From: an uncultured Anaerolineae bacterium
GTDB taxonomy: Bacteria; Chloroflexota; Anaerolineae; Aggregatilineales; Phototrophicaceae
Direction: 5' to 3'
DNA: 64,000 nt
Assembly: GCA_937944445.1 (NCBI GenBank)
Contig: CALDYP010000012.1
Span: forward strand, 25,287 to 89,286
Part shown: piece after piece, positions 25,937 through 34,641 of the stretch
Layout: each line of letters opens with the position of its first letter
Position numbering within the stretch: position 1 is the first letter of the stretch
Notes under the pieces: generated by a model
What the model saw: only the letters and a program-made list of their open reading frames with translations
The model's database searches: none
Told to the model about the DNA's origin: nothing
Position numbers and translations under genes: made by a program

Positions 25937-27116
25937 TGTATTCTTCCTCCGTCGCGTCGGGTTTGCCTTCTGGGACGACGAACTCATCACAGAACTTGGG
26001 CATGCGCATCATGGCCATCAACGCGGGGCTGTGGAAGCGGTCAAACGTGCTGAGCGACCACCAATATTCTTCATTGGATTGATCCCAGCCGGGCTTTTGC
26101 AGGTAGATGGCGCTCACCAAGCCCACCCACGGGCGCCAATGCTGGACGATGTAATCATACGCCCGCAGCATGTAGGCCTCGCGCTGCTGCTCCGTCACGG
26201 CGAACCAACTGTACTCGGGGTGGATCGGGTCGGTCGTGTAGCCCATCTCGAGGATCGCCATCTGGCGGGCGCTGTCGTTGTAGAGCAGCATGATCTTGCG
26301 CAGATCCTCCACGCGGCGGAAGCTGGCCCAACGCCCGCGCCCGTCGCGCTCGGCGTCGTCAGGGCCGTACTCCGGCGCTGAGAAGCCCGGCGCGTGCACC
26401 CCGACGGCGTCCACGTGCTGCTGAAAGCCCGCGCGGTACATCGCGTCGAGGAACACGTCATCGGGGACGGCAGTTGCGTCGTGCGTGCCAGTGGGGGCCA
26501 ACCCCGCCGAGATGACGCGCGCTGCCGGGTCAGCGGCGCGGATGGCCGCGCTGCACGCCGCCAGCAGCCGCGTGTAGCCCACAGCGTCCGGCGGTTGATT
26601 GCCCCACTCGCGGCTGAGGTTCGGCTCATTCCACACTTGATAGCCCACGATCCGCCCGCGGTAGCGCGCCGCCAGCGTGCCGCAGTAGGCCGCCCACGCC
26701 GCCAGATCGTCGGGCGGGGTGTCGTGCTTGTCGTCGCTGAAGGCGCTGCCGGGCGCAGCCCACGCGGGCACTTGGCCCAGCCGCGCCACCACGCGGATGT
26801 TGCGCCGCTCGGCCTCGTGCAGGATGCGATCCGCCTGCGTGAAGTCCCATTGGCCGGGCTGTGGCTCTAGATCGCGCCATGCGAAGGTCTGCTTGATCGT
26901 GTTGAAGCCCAGCATGGTCACCGTGTCCATCTGGTAGCCGAAGTAGCCGGTATCCCACCAGCCGAACACTTGAATGCTGTACGTGAGGGATGGAAAGGCG
27001 GGGCTGCGGACGTCCGCGCCCCGAAACGGGTCAACAGGCCGCAGCGCCCACGCCGCCCCTGCCATCAGCAGCAGGGTCAGCAGCGCGCCGCCGCCCGCTA
27101 GGGTACGTCGGGTCAT
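25911..27116 (-). CDS. Secreted clan-A glycoside-hydrolase-like protein (paralogue 4)
   Basis: This 401-residue protein starts with RR and a hydrophobic stretch (signal peptide or anchor). It is followed by a (beta/alpha)8 barrel typical of clan GH-A (GH5/GH39-like). The acid/base Glu is in YQVWNEPNLSREW (Glu164) and the likely nucleophile Glu in AILEMGYTT (Glu290). A VGVHAPGF strand and a WRPWVGLVSAIYLQKPGW strand complete the barrel. It lacks the CPACDAL tail of paralogues 1 and 2. It lies 6 bp after paralogue 3 and overlaps the CopD-like gene. Substrate unknown; beta-linked polysaccharide is a guess from the clan. Confidence 0.75.
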   Translation of the reverse strand: MTRRTLAGGGALLTLLLMAGAAWALRPVDPFRGADVRSPAFPSLTYSIQVFGWWDTGYFGYQMDTVTMLGFNTIKQTFAWRDLEPQPGQWDFTQADRILHEAERRNIRVVARLGQVPAWAAPGSAFSDDKHDTPPDDLAAWAAYCGTLAARYRGRIVGYQVWNEPNLSREWGNQPPDAVGYTRLLAACSAAIRAADPAARVISAGLAPTGTHDATAVPDDVFLDAMYRAGFQQHVDAVGVHAPGFSAPEYGPDDAERDGRGRWASFRRVEDLRKIMLLYNDSARQMAILEMGYTTDPIHPEYSWFAVTEQQREAYMLRAYDYIVQHWRPWVGLVSAIYLQKPGWDQSNEEYWWSLSTFDRFHSPALMAMMRMPKFCDEFVVPEGKPDATEEEYIGLVKSCP

Positions 27117-27122
27117 CAGTGG

Positions 27123-28544
27123 TTACTGCCGTCCTGTGCGCCGATTGTAGTCGAACACCCATTCACCGATGGCGTCATACGCTGGACGGAAGGTGAAGCC
27201 CGGCCCGATGAGCGAGTACGGCACGTTGTCGTTGTCGGGGTTGTAGCCCGCCTGTGGGCCGTAGTTGAGGTTCCACACGATCGCCAAGCGGGTGAAGCCC
27301 GATTCCTCCATAAAGCTGAGCGCCTGCGGGAACCACTCGGCTTGCTCGGCGAGGGTGTTGTCCTTAGCGAACTCAAAGCCCGCGGGGTAGCCCTCTAAGT
27401 CCTCGGCCACCGCCCAACCGAACTCCGTCACGCACAGCTTCATCTCGCTGCCCGCCGCGCGGATGCGGTTGGCGTAGCCCTCTAATGTGCTGCGGAAGCT
27501 CCAACTGTGGTGCGGGTTGTCGAACGGCCCGCGGAACTGCGCGGTGGGGTCGTTGAAGCCCTCATCCCAGCGCACGAGGGGCGGCATGTTGTAGCCGTTG
27601 GCGTGCGCGCCGTAGCAATCGGCGTAGTTGAGCACGCCCGCCTGAATGAGCATATCGGTGTAGCGGAAGTCGTTGATAGCGCTCACGCCGTCGTCCCAGC
27701 CGGTCGGTGAGAGCGCGCCGGTGATGATCAAGATGCCCGGGTCAACCGCTTTGACGGCGTTGTAGGTCGCTTGCAGCAGCGCCACGTAGTTGCGCGCGCT
27801 CAACCCGTTGGGGGAAGACCACTCGCGGTCAATGTTCATCTCGTTCCACACCTCGATCGCGGCCACCTGTCCCGGGTAGCGCTCGATGACCTTCAGCACG
27901 AAGTCGACGTAGTCCTGCACGTTGGCGGGTGGCCCCTGCTTGCTGAGGTCAGCGCCCGGCTCGCGCGCCCAGTCCGGCGCGGTGACGATGCTCAAGGCCT
28001 GCTTGATGCCGAGGCGCTCTGCCGAGGGCATCACGAGGTCGAGAATGGCCCAATTGTACTCGTTGGGGTTCGGCTCAAAGTCGCGCCAGCGGACTTGCGT
28101 CTTGACCCACTCCATGCCGAGGTCGTTGCGCACGCTGCGGTAGAAGCCGTCTTGGTTGTTGGGGTTGAAGTCGAGCGAGAACTGCACCTGAATGCCGACT
28201 TCAAAGCGGTTGTCGAACGCCGGGGCGAGCGTCGGCAGCGGGGTAGGCGAGGCGGCCTCCGGCGCAGGGATGCTGGGCGTGGGCGTGACGAACTGCGCCA
28301 CGACCTGCGGTTCCACGGTGGGGCTGGGGGTGACGGGCAGCGGCGTCTGGCTGGGGATCACCAGCGGCTGTGAGAGCGCCACGTTGAGGTTTTCATCGTC
28401 GCGCGGGGCGTTGGGCGAGCTGTACGTGAAGTAGATCGCCATGAAGGTTGCCAGCCCCATCACCAGCGTGATGAACGTCCACACCAGCACAAAGCTGCGC
28501 AGTTGGCGCTGCGTCTGTTTCACACGAAGGGTGTTTGTTGTCAT
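27123..28544 (-). CDS. Membrane-anchored clan-A glycoside-hydrolase-like protein (paralogue 3)
   Basis: The 473-residue protein has a cytoplasmic N-terminal segment, one membrane helix (about residues 17-39), a Pro/Thr-rich stalk (about 60-105, with TPLPVTPSPT and SPTPLPTLAP) and a GH-A barrel. The barrel shows WVKTQVRWRDFEP, IEVWNEMNIDREW with the acid/base Glu, YADCYGAHANGYNMPP, LCVTEFGWAV with the nucleophile Glu, and AIVWNLNYGP. The acid/base motif has NEMN instead of NEPN. The ATG at 28544 has GGAG about 8 bases upstream; an open frame extends to 28682 but overlaps the neighbouring gene. Expected location is the outer face of the membrane. Confidence 0.8.
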   Translation of the reverse strand: MTTNTLRVKQTQRQLRSFVLVWTFITLVMGLATFMAIYFTYSSPNAPRDDENLNVALSQPLVIPSQTPLPVTPSPTVEPQVVAQFVTPTPSIPAPEAASPTPLPTLAPAFDNRFEVGIQVQFSLDFNPNNQDGFYRSVRNDLGMEWVKTQVRWRDFEPNPNEYNWAILDLVMPSAERLGIKQALSIVTAPDWAREPGADLSKQGPPANVQDYVDFVLKVIERYPGQVAAIEVWNEMNIDREWSSPNGLSARNYVALLQATYNAVKAVDPGILIITGALSPTGWDDGVSAINDFRYTDMLIQAGVLNYADCYGAHANGYNMPPLVRWDEGFNDPTAQFRGPFDNPHHSWSFRSTLEGYANRIRAAGSEMKLCVTEFGWAVAEDLEGYPAGFEFAKDNTLAEQAEWFPQALSFMEESGFTRLAIVWNLNYGPQAGYNPDNDNVPYSLIGPGFTFRPAYDAIGEWVFDYNRRTGRQ

Positions 28545-28569
28545 GTTCGGGTCTCCTTGACCTTGCGAC

Positions 28570-31446
28570 TTATCGGGCGGCGGCCAGCGCATCACAGGCT
28601 GGGCAGCCCCCGCCCGGGCGGATGATGGCGAAGCCCGCCATCGGATCTGCCCCATAGTACGTGAAATCCACGTTCCAGACAATCATCATGCGCACGCGCC
28701 CGCTCTGCGAGAGCAGCGCCGCCGCCTCGGCCAGCCATGCGGCCTGCTGCCCCACCGTGACGCCGCTGGCCCACGCGAAGTACGGATCAAGCGGCGGGTA
28801 GCCCTCCGGCGTGAGGTAGCCTAGCTCGGTGAAGCACAGCGGCTTCTGCCCGCCGGTGATGTTCCAGTAGCGGTCGAGCAGCGTGCGCAGGTAGCGCGTG
28901 TAGTAGTTGTCGCGCGGGTCGCCGCTGGTCATGCTGGGCGGGACGATGCCCTCATTGTAGTGGACGCCCACGCAGTCGGTGTAGTTGAGGCCGCCCGCCG
29001 CCACCATCTCGGCCAGCCAGCGGTCGTCGTTCATCACGCGGCCGGGGTAGGCGGCCTCCGCGCCGGTGGGGCCGGGGGCGGCGCTGATGACAGCGACAGA
29101 CGGGTTGCGGCTCTTAATGGCGTTGTAGGCGATGCGCAGCATGTTGGTGTAGGCCGCCCCGCTGATCTGGCCGGTCGGCCACTCGCGGTCAAGGTTCGGC
29201 TCGTTCCACACCTCAATCGCGTCGGGGCCGTAGCTGGCAATCGTCGCCAGCCAGTTGGCGTAGCCCGCGATGAAGCCGTCCCCACCCGCCGCGAGGTCGC
29301 CGGGGTTGCCCACCGTGCCGATGAGCGCCTTGAAGCCGCTCTGCCGCGCGAGGTTGATGTAGTTGGCGGCGGCGCTGGCGTCCGCGCCCGGCGAATAGCG
29401 CACCTGCACCTTGAGCCACGTCATGCCCGCGCGCTGCATGGCGCTGATGGTGGCGGCGCTGCTGGCGTTCGACACGTGCCCGCCGTACTCAAACTGCCCC
29501 ACGCGGATGCTGCCCGCGCCGGGGCGAACGGCTCCCCAGTTGCCACCGCCGCCAGCGCTGCCCGCCGGGGCCGCTGTAGCCACGATGGGCGCGGGGGTCG
29601 GGGTGGCCGTCGGCAGGGGGGTGGGCGTGGCCGTCGGCAGGGGGGTGGGCGTCGCGGTCGGCTCGAAGAGGGCGACGACCGCGCCGCTGCGCGGGCTTTC
29701 CTCGACGTCCTCGCCGATGCCAGCAATCGCCACATTGACGGCATAGTTGCCGTCGGGCGCGTTGAGGACGGTCTCCAACTCTTGCCCGAGCGGGGTGATG
29801 ATCTCTTGCAGCAGGCCGTTCGTCCCCTCAATCCGCCAGCGCAGCACTAAGTCCGTCGGTGAGACGGCCGGCGGAACCTGCGCGCGATAGTCGCGGATTG
29901 CGCTGCTAACGCCCTCGGCCAAATCCGACGCGAGCAGGTCATAGAAGGCCGCGCCCGCCAGCGCAAAACCCGCGCCTGCGTCCAAGCGCCAGCGCAGCGC
30001 GTTGCCGGTCATCAACCAGACGCGGGCAGCGCGGCTGCCGTCCGCGTGGAGGTAGTCCACATACGGGGCGTTGAGGCGCGTGTCCACGCCGGCCAGCGCC
30101 GGGCGACCGTCTAAGCGCGCCCGAATCGTCGAGCCGGGCATGACTACCCCGCCCGCGGTCTGCGGCGCGCTGACGACCACGTTGCCCAGCGCAGCAAGGC
30201 CTTCATTATAGCCCACCGAGGTATAAGCCGCGTTCAACTCGCGGATAGAACGGGCGGTCATGCCCATCATCAAGCGAGTGCGATCGACCTCGCGCACGGC
30301 CCACGTGAACATCGCGCGGGCGTATTCACGCTCGCCTTGCAAGTAGGCCTGCGGCTCAAGCGGCATGTTGACCTGCACGAAGTCGGCGTAGTGGCCGATC
30401 TGCTGCCAGTCATACGCGCCAGTGTCCCACTCGCCGAGGTGGTTCATCGGCGCAGGGACGACTACGCCGAGCTTCATGCGCGTCGTGTTGAGCTGGCCGC
30501 GCAGCTCGCGCAGGAAGGCGCTGAAGTTGTCGCGCTGGTCGGCGCTCAGGCCGCGGTAGTCGATCCAAACGCCGTCAAATCCGCCCGCCGCCAGCGAGGC
30601 GATCTGGCGCGCGTGCTCGCGGCGCAGCGCGGGGCTGCTCAAGAGGAGGTTGACCGTCTCGGTGTCGAGCGCGCGCGGGTCGGCAAAGTCGCGCAGGATG
30701 GGCATCACCTGATAGTCCGCGGCGAGGTCGAAGCCGGGCGCGAGGCTGCCGGTCAGCGCGCCGTTGAGCATCGGCTGCAAGCCGGCTGGCGCGACGATGT
30801 CGGCGATTGCGGCGGCCTCGGCGGTCAAGAGTTGCGTGAGGTCGTACTGCACCACCACCAGCGGCGGGGGCGGCGCAGCTTGGAAGAGCGCCACCGCGTC
30901 GTACTTGCGCGCGGTGACGGCCTCGAAGCGGCGGCCATTGTAGCGCGAGGGGATGAACTCCCAGCGGGCGTTGGCGCGGTCATAGCCGTAGACGTCCAGC
31001 ACTTCCGGTTGGGCGGCGCTCGGCTCGACCAAGCTGAAGCTCAGCAGGGCATCGTTGGGCTGGCGATACTGCACGCGGTAGACGTCGCTCAGCAGGGCGA
31101 GGGTGCGCGGCAGCGCGGCCTGTGCCTGCCGCACCCAGTCTGAGGCGTCACCGCCGTAGGCGAACGTCACCAACGGGACGCGCCCCAATGTCAGATCCAC
31201 GGCTGGCCCGCTGACCAGCGAGACGCGCAGCCCGTCTTCCGCTGTGGCGGCGCGGCTGCCCGGCTGGCTCAACGGGGTGTACTGCACGCCGAACAGCCGA
31301 TCATAGAGGCTGAAGGGCGGCAGGAACAAGCCCACCAGCACCATCAGCCCTGTGATCAGCGCGGTGGTGATCAGAATGGTCGCGCCGCAGCCGCGCGGCA
31401 GGCCGTCCGCTTCTGCCTCGTCCAGCGACGGATCATAACTCGTCAT
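28570..31446 (-). CDS. Membrane-anchored GH18-like / GH-A two-domain protein (paralogue 2)
   Basis: This 958-residue protein has one N-terminal membrane helix (about 24-45). A GH18/YaaH-like barrel (about 185-540) contains GFDGVWIDYRGL, a degenerate form of the DGxDxDxE strand, then MKLGVVVPAP and YADFVQVNMPLEP. A linker of three PTATPTPLPTA-like units lies near residues 595-625. The clan-A barrel (about 645-958) has TWLKVQVRYSPG, IEVWNEPNLDREW, CFTELGYLTPEG and MIVWNVDFTYYG, and ends in CPACDALAAAR. Both halves would face outside, suggesting action on peptidoglycan, chitin-like or exopolysaccharide glycans. The GH18-like site lacks the canonical catalytic Glu at the usual place, so that half may only bind. 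Confidence 0.78.
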   Translation of the reverse strand: MTSYDPSLDEAEADGLPRGCGATILITTALITGLMVLVGLFLPPFSLYDRLFGVQYTPLSQPGSRAATAEDGLRVSLVSGPAVDLTLGRVPLVTFAYGGDASDWVRQAQAALPRTLALLSDVYRVQYRQPNDALLSFSLVEPSAAQPEVLDVYGYDRANARWEFIPSRYNGRRFEAVTARKYDAVALFQAAPPPPLVVVQYDLTQLLTAEAAAIADIVAPAGLQPMLNGALTGSLAPGFDLAADYQVMPILRDFADPRALDTETVNLLLSSPALRREHARQIASLAAGGFDGVWIDYRGLSADQRDNFSAFLRELRGQLNTTRMKLGVVVPAPMNHLGEWDTGAYDWQQIGHYADFVQVNMPLEPQAYLQGEREYARAMFTWAVREVDRTRLMMGMTARSIRELNAAYTSVGYNEGLAALGNVVVSAPQTAGGVVMPGSTIRARLDGRPALAGVDTRLNAPYVDYLHADGSRAARVWLMTGNALRWRLDAGAGFALAGAAFYDLLASDLAEGVSSAIRDYRAQVPPAVSPTDLVLRWRIEGTNGLLQEIITPLGQELETVLNAPDGNYAVNVAIAGIGEDVEESPRSGAVVALFEPTATPTPLPTATPTPLPTATPTPAPIVATAAPAGSAGGGGNWGAVRPGAGSIRVGQFEYGGHVSNASSAATISAMQRAGMTWLKVQVRYSPGADASAAANYINLARQSGFKALIGTVGNPGDLAAGGDGFIAGYANWLATIASYGPDAIEVWNEPNLDREWPTGQISGAAYTNMLRIAYNAIKSRNPSVAVISAAPGPTGAEAAYPGRVMNDDRWLAEMVAAGGLNYTDCVGVHYNEGIVPPSMTSGDPRDNYYTRYLRTLLDRYWNITGGQKPLCFTELGYLTPEGYPPLDPYFAWASGVTVGQQAAWLAEAAALLSQSGRVRMMIVWNVDFTYYGADPMAGFAIIRPGGGCPACDALAAAR

Positions 31447-31476
31447 GAACGCCCCTTCTCAAAATGTCCACCACGG

Positions 31477-32793
31477 TCAGCGCCCCAGCGCGTCGCAGGC
31501 GGGGCAGCTTCCATCTGGGCGGATGATCGCGTAGCCTGCCATCGGGTCATCGCCGTAGTTGGTAAAGTCCACGTTCCAGATGATGAGCACGCGCACGTTG
31601 CCGCTGCGGCGCGCCATGTCCACCACTTGGCGCAGCCACGCGGCCTGCTGGCCCACGGTGACGTTGCTCGCCCACGCGAAGCCGCCCGGCAGCGGGCCGA
31701 GGCCCTCCGGCGTCAGATAGCCCAACTCGGTGAAGCACAGCGGGCGGCTGCCACGGAACGCGCCAGAGTAGACGCTCACCATGCTCGGGTAGTAGCGCGT
31801 GAAGTACTCGCTGCGTGGGTCGCCGCGGGTGACGGTGGGCGGGACGATGCCCTCGTTGTAATGCACGCCCACGCAGTCCATGTAGTTGGCTGCGCCCGCG
31901 GCGGCCATCTGCTGGAGGAAGACGGCGTCATCACAGCCGCCGGCCTGACACCCGCCAAAGAAACCCGTTGGGGCGGGCGCGCCGCTGATGACGAGCGTGT
32001 TGCGGTTGGCCCCTTTGATGGCGTTGTAGGCGCGCGCCAGCAGTTGGGTGTAGGTCGCCCCGTTGACTTGGCCCGTGGGCCACTCGCGGTCGATGTTCGG
32101 CTCATTCCACACCTCGATCGCGTCCGCGCCGAGGGCGGCCAGACCCGCGACGAACCCCGCGTACTCGTCGAAGTAGCCATCGCCCAACACTTCTGAGGGC
32201 AGCCCCACCACGCCGAGCATGATGCGGAAGCCCTTGCTGTGCGCGTCGGCGATCAAGCCCGCGAAGTCGTTGGGGTTGCCGCCGCGGAAGTAGCGAACCT
32301 GCTTCTTGACCCACGTCATGCCCGCGCGGCGCATCGCGTTGACTGTGCCCTCGTTCAGCGAGGCGACATGCCCACCGTAGCTGAAGCCGCGCACCGGCGA
32401 CCCGGCCACGACCGGCGCGGGCAGGTTCCCGCCGCTGGGGGCCGCGGGCGCAGGCGGCGCGCCGCGGGGCGGGGCAGCCACTGTGATCGGCGCGTCACGG
32501 GCGATCACCGGCAGCGGCAGCACTTGGTTCAGCCGCAGCCCCAACGCCCCGAAGACCATCCAGCCCACTTGGCCGCGCTCGGTGATGCCGCGCACCCACT
32601 GGCCGTCCTCGTTGCGCCCGTCGAGCGCCACCGCAGTTCCAACGGGCAGCACCGTGATTCGATCCCACTCTGTGCCCGGCCCCGTGCGCAAGGTGAGACG
32701 CTGCTGCACCGTGACGATCAAGCCCTCTTGGGCGCTCAGCGGCAGGCTGGTCAGCAGCAGCGCGACGAGCAAGAGCAGTATAGATGCCCTCAC
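31477..32793 (-). CDS. Secreted SH3-like / clan-A glycoside-hydrolase-like protein (paralogue 1)
   Basis: The protein is about 438 residues. A signal peptide (ILLLLVALLLTSLPLSAQ) is followed by an SH3-like domain with LTLRTGPGTEWDRITVLPVGT and WVRGITERGQVGWM, a Pro/Ala-rich linker, and a GH-A barrel close to that of paralogue 2. Shared motifs are RAGMTWVKKQVRYF, IEVWNEPNIDREWPTGQ, VGVHYNEGIVPP, CFTELGYLTPEG, IIWNVDFTNYG and CPACDALGR. The GTG at 32793 is encoded by the end of an interspersed repeat that also supplies GAGGGG 8 bases upstream. In-frame ATGs at 32913, 32952 and 32982 would place translated repeat before the signal peptide. It is first in the leftward cluster. Confidence 0.75.
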   Translation of the reverse strand: MRASILLLLVALLLTSLPLSAQEGLIVTVQQRLTLRTGPGTEWDRITVLPVGTAVALDGRNEDGQWVRGITERGQVGWMVFGALGLRLNQVLPLPVIARDAPITVAAPPRGAPPAPAAPSGGNLPAPVVAGSPVRGFSYGGHVASLNEGTVNAMRRAGMTWVKKQVRYFRGGNPNDFAGLIADAHSKGFRIMLGVVGLPSEVLGDGYFDEYAGFVAGLAALGADAIEVWNEPNIDREWPTGQVNGATYTQLLARAYNAIKGANRNTLVISGAPAPTGFFGGCQAGGCDDAVFLQQMAAAGAANYMDCVGVHYNEGIVPPTVTRGDPRSEYFTRYYPSMVSVYSGAFRGSRPLCFTELGYLTPEGLGPLPGGFAWASNVTVGQQAAWLRQVVDMARRSGNVRVLIIWNVDFTNYGDDPMAGYAIIRPDGSCPACDALGR

Positions 32794-32890
32794 CCCTAAA
32801 TCCCCTCTCCCGTGGAGAGGGGACTTGAGCCAACTTCTCCAACTGGCTTGCCTGCGGCCAGCCCGGGAGAAGGGGGTTGGGGGATGAGGT
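32788..32890 (-). repeat. Interspersed repeat fused to the signal peptide of paralogue 1
   Basis: Read on the minus strand, the copy runs from CCTCATCCCCCAACCCCC through GGCCGCAGGCAAGCC and CCCCTCTCCACGG to GATTTAGGGGTGAGG, exactly where the signal peptide begins. It matches the arrangement at 6341-6440. Confidence 0.75.
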
Positions 32891-33020
32891 GTCTTAATAA
32901 GTCTTTGTGTCATCTTGCCAAACCTGAGTAAACTGTTAACCTTGTCAGGCATTGTAGCAAAGTTTTGCCACCTGTCATGCATGGGCCTTGTCTTTTCATC
33001 TGAAGCGTAGAGCAGTCGTC

Positions 33021-33797
33021 ATGAACGATCCGATCACCTTGCACGCTCATCCCAACGGCGTTTACACGCTCACGTTTAACCGTCCAGAGGCGATGAACGC
33101 GCTCAACCGCGCCGCCATGCTTCAGTTTGCGGATGTCATCCGCCAGCTTGAAACGGACGCCGCCCTGCGCGCGCTGATCGTTACTGGCGCGGGGGAAGCA
33201 GCCTTTTGCAGCGGCGGCGACCTTGTGGAGCTGCGCGCTCAGCCGACAGAAGCCGATGCCCGCGCCATGATCGACCTGATGGGCGACGCGCTGCACGCGC
33301 TGGAGCGGCTGCCCGTGCCGGTCATCGCGGCGATCAACGGCTACGCGCTGGGCGGCGGCAGCGAGATCGCCCTTGCGTGTGACCTGCGCATCGTCGATGA
33401 GGCTGCGCGCATGGGCTTCGTGCAGATCAACATGGCGCTGACCCCCGGCTGGGGCGCAGGCCAGCGGCTGGCGCGGCTCGTCGGCGCTCCTAGAGCGCTG
33501 GAGCTGCTGCTGGACGGCCAACCGCTGAACGCTGAGGGGCTGCTGGCGTTGGGGCTGGCCAACGAGGTTGCCCCCCGCGGCAAGGCGCTGGAGGCTGCCC
33601 TGCGCCGCGCGCAAGCAGTTGCCGAACGCCCGCCGCAGGTCGTCCGCGCGATCAAAGCCCTGCTGCACGCCCATCGCACCCTGCCGTATGAGGCTGCCCT
33701 CCAAGCCGAGCGCGACCTCTTTCCGCCGCTGTGGGCGCACCCTGACCACCTGCAAGCCGTGGAAGCCTTCTTCGCCCGCCAAGCGCGCAAAGGCTGA
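33021..33797 (+). CDS. Enoyl-CoA hydratase/isomerase family protein
   Basis: This 258-residue crotonase-fold protein has LTFNRPEAMNALNRAAMLQFADVI, the oxyanion-hole segments SGGDLVEL and GYALGGGSEIALACDLRI, and a C-terminal helix typical of the family. The catalytic Glu positions fit a hydratase (AARMGFVQINMALTPGWGAGQRL). It acts on CoA thioesters in the cytoplasm, in fatty-acid or amino-acid breakdown. The exact substrate is not evident, and no beta-oxidation gene adjoins it. The ATG at 33021 is chosen on homology; the ribosome site is weak. It is divergent from the glycoside-hydrolase cluster. Confidence 0.9.
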   Translation: MNDPITLHAHPNGVYTLTFNRPEAMNALNRAAMLQFADVIRQLETDAALRALIVTGAGEAAFCSGGDLVELRAQPTEADARAMIDLMGDALHALERLPVPVIAAINGYALGGGSEIALACDLRIVDEAARMGFVQINMALTPGWGAGQRLARLVGAPRALELLLDGQPLNAEGLLALGLANEVAPRGKALEAALRRAQAVAERPPQVVRAIKALLHAHRTLPYEAALQAERDLFPPLWAHPDHLQAVEAFFARQARKG

Positions 33798-33873
33798 CGC
33801 CTCACCCTTCGATGCGCGGCCTTTGTCGGGTAGGATGAACGCATCACAACAAGCACTGAAGGCAGTCGTCAAT

Positions 33874-34641
33874 ATGTCCGCGTTTTACACCACTGTGGCC
33901 CGCTTCTACGACGCTGAAACCGCCGACCGCGTGGACGATCTAGCGCTCTACAGCCGCCTCGCTGAGGAAGTCGGCGCGCCCATCTTCGACGTGGGATGCG
34001 GCACGGGGCGTGTGCTGCTGCATCTGGCGCAGGAAGGCCACCGCGCGCACGGCGTTGACAACGACGCGGCCATGCTCGCCCGCTTAGAGCGCAAGCTCAC
34101 CGGCCTGCCTCACCTGCGCGAGTTCGTCACCTATGAGCAGGCCGACATCCTCACCTATCGCCCGTCGCAGCGCTACCGGCTGGCGCTGCTGACCTACAAC
34201 GCGCTCATGCACTTCCACACGCAAGAGGCACAGATCACCTTGCTCAAGCGCCTGCGCGCGCTGACCGCCGAGGGCGGCCTGCTCGTGATCGATCTGCCCA
34301 ACGCCGGCGAGACCTTCGCCACGCAGGACAGCGACGCCCTGCTGTTGGATCGCACCTTCATCGACCCCGAAAGCGGCCACCTCATCCTGCTCCAATCGCA
34401 CAGCGTGCTCGACCGCACGACGCAGCTGCTGCACGTCAAATGGATTTACGACGAGGTCGACGCGGACGGCGTGGTGCGGCGGCTGATCGCGCCCCACGTC
34501 CTGCGCTACTTCTTCTACCCTGAGATGACCCTGCTGCTGAAGCTGTGCGGCTTCCGCGTCGAGGCGGTCTACGGCGGCTGCGAGGAAGAGCCGTTCGAGG
34601 ACGGCTGTGAGCGGATGGTGATCTATGCGCGCCCTGAGTAG
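33874..34641 (+). CDS. SAM-dependent methyltransferase (class I)
   Basis: The 255-residue protein has a Rossmann-type methyltransferase domain. Motif I is IFDVGCGTGRVLLHLAQEG, an acidic VDNDAAML follows strand 2, then YEQADILTY, LLTYNALMHFHT and GGLLVIDLPN. The C-terminal part resembles the CgtA/glycine N-methyltransferase-like family with KLCGFRVEAVYGG. The start at 33874 gives the usual MSxFYxxVARFYD opening; an in-frame ATG at 33835 is also possible. It overlaps the lipoprotein gene by 17 bases. The substrate is unknown. Confidence 0.85.
   Translation: MSAFYTTVARFYDAETADRVDDLALYSRLAEEVGAPIFDVGCGTGRVLLHLAQEGHRAHGVDNDAAMLARLERKLTGLPHLREFVTYEQADILTYRPSQRYRLALLTYNALMHFHTQEAQITLLKRLRALTAEGGLLVIDLPNAGETFATQDSDALLLDRTFIDPESGHLILLQSHSVLDRTTQLLHVKWIYDEVDADGVVRRLIAPHVLRYFFYPEMTLLLKLCGFRVEAVYGGCEEEPFEDGCERMVIYARPE

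Noticed and set aside
25937..25990. Longer CopD-like protein from ATG 25990
   Set aside because: It would overlap the preceding gene by 80 bases and adds a polar, non-homologous stretch. The TTG at 25936 has an excellent GGAGGAAG.
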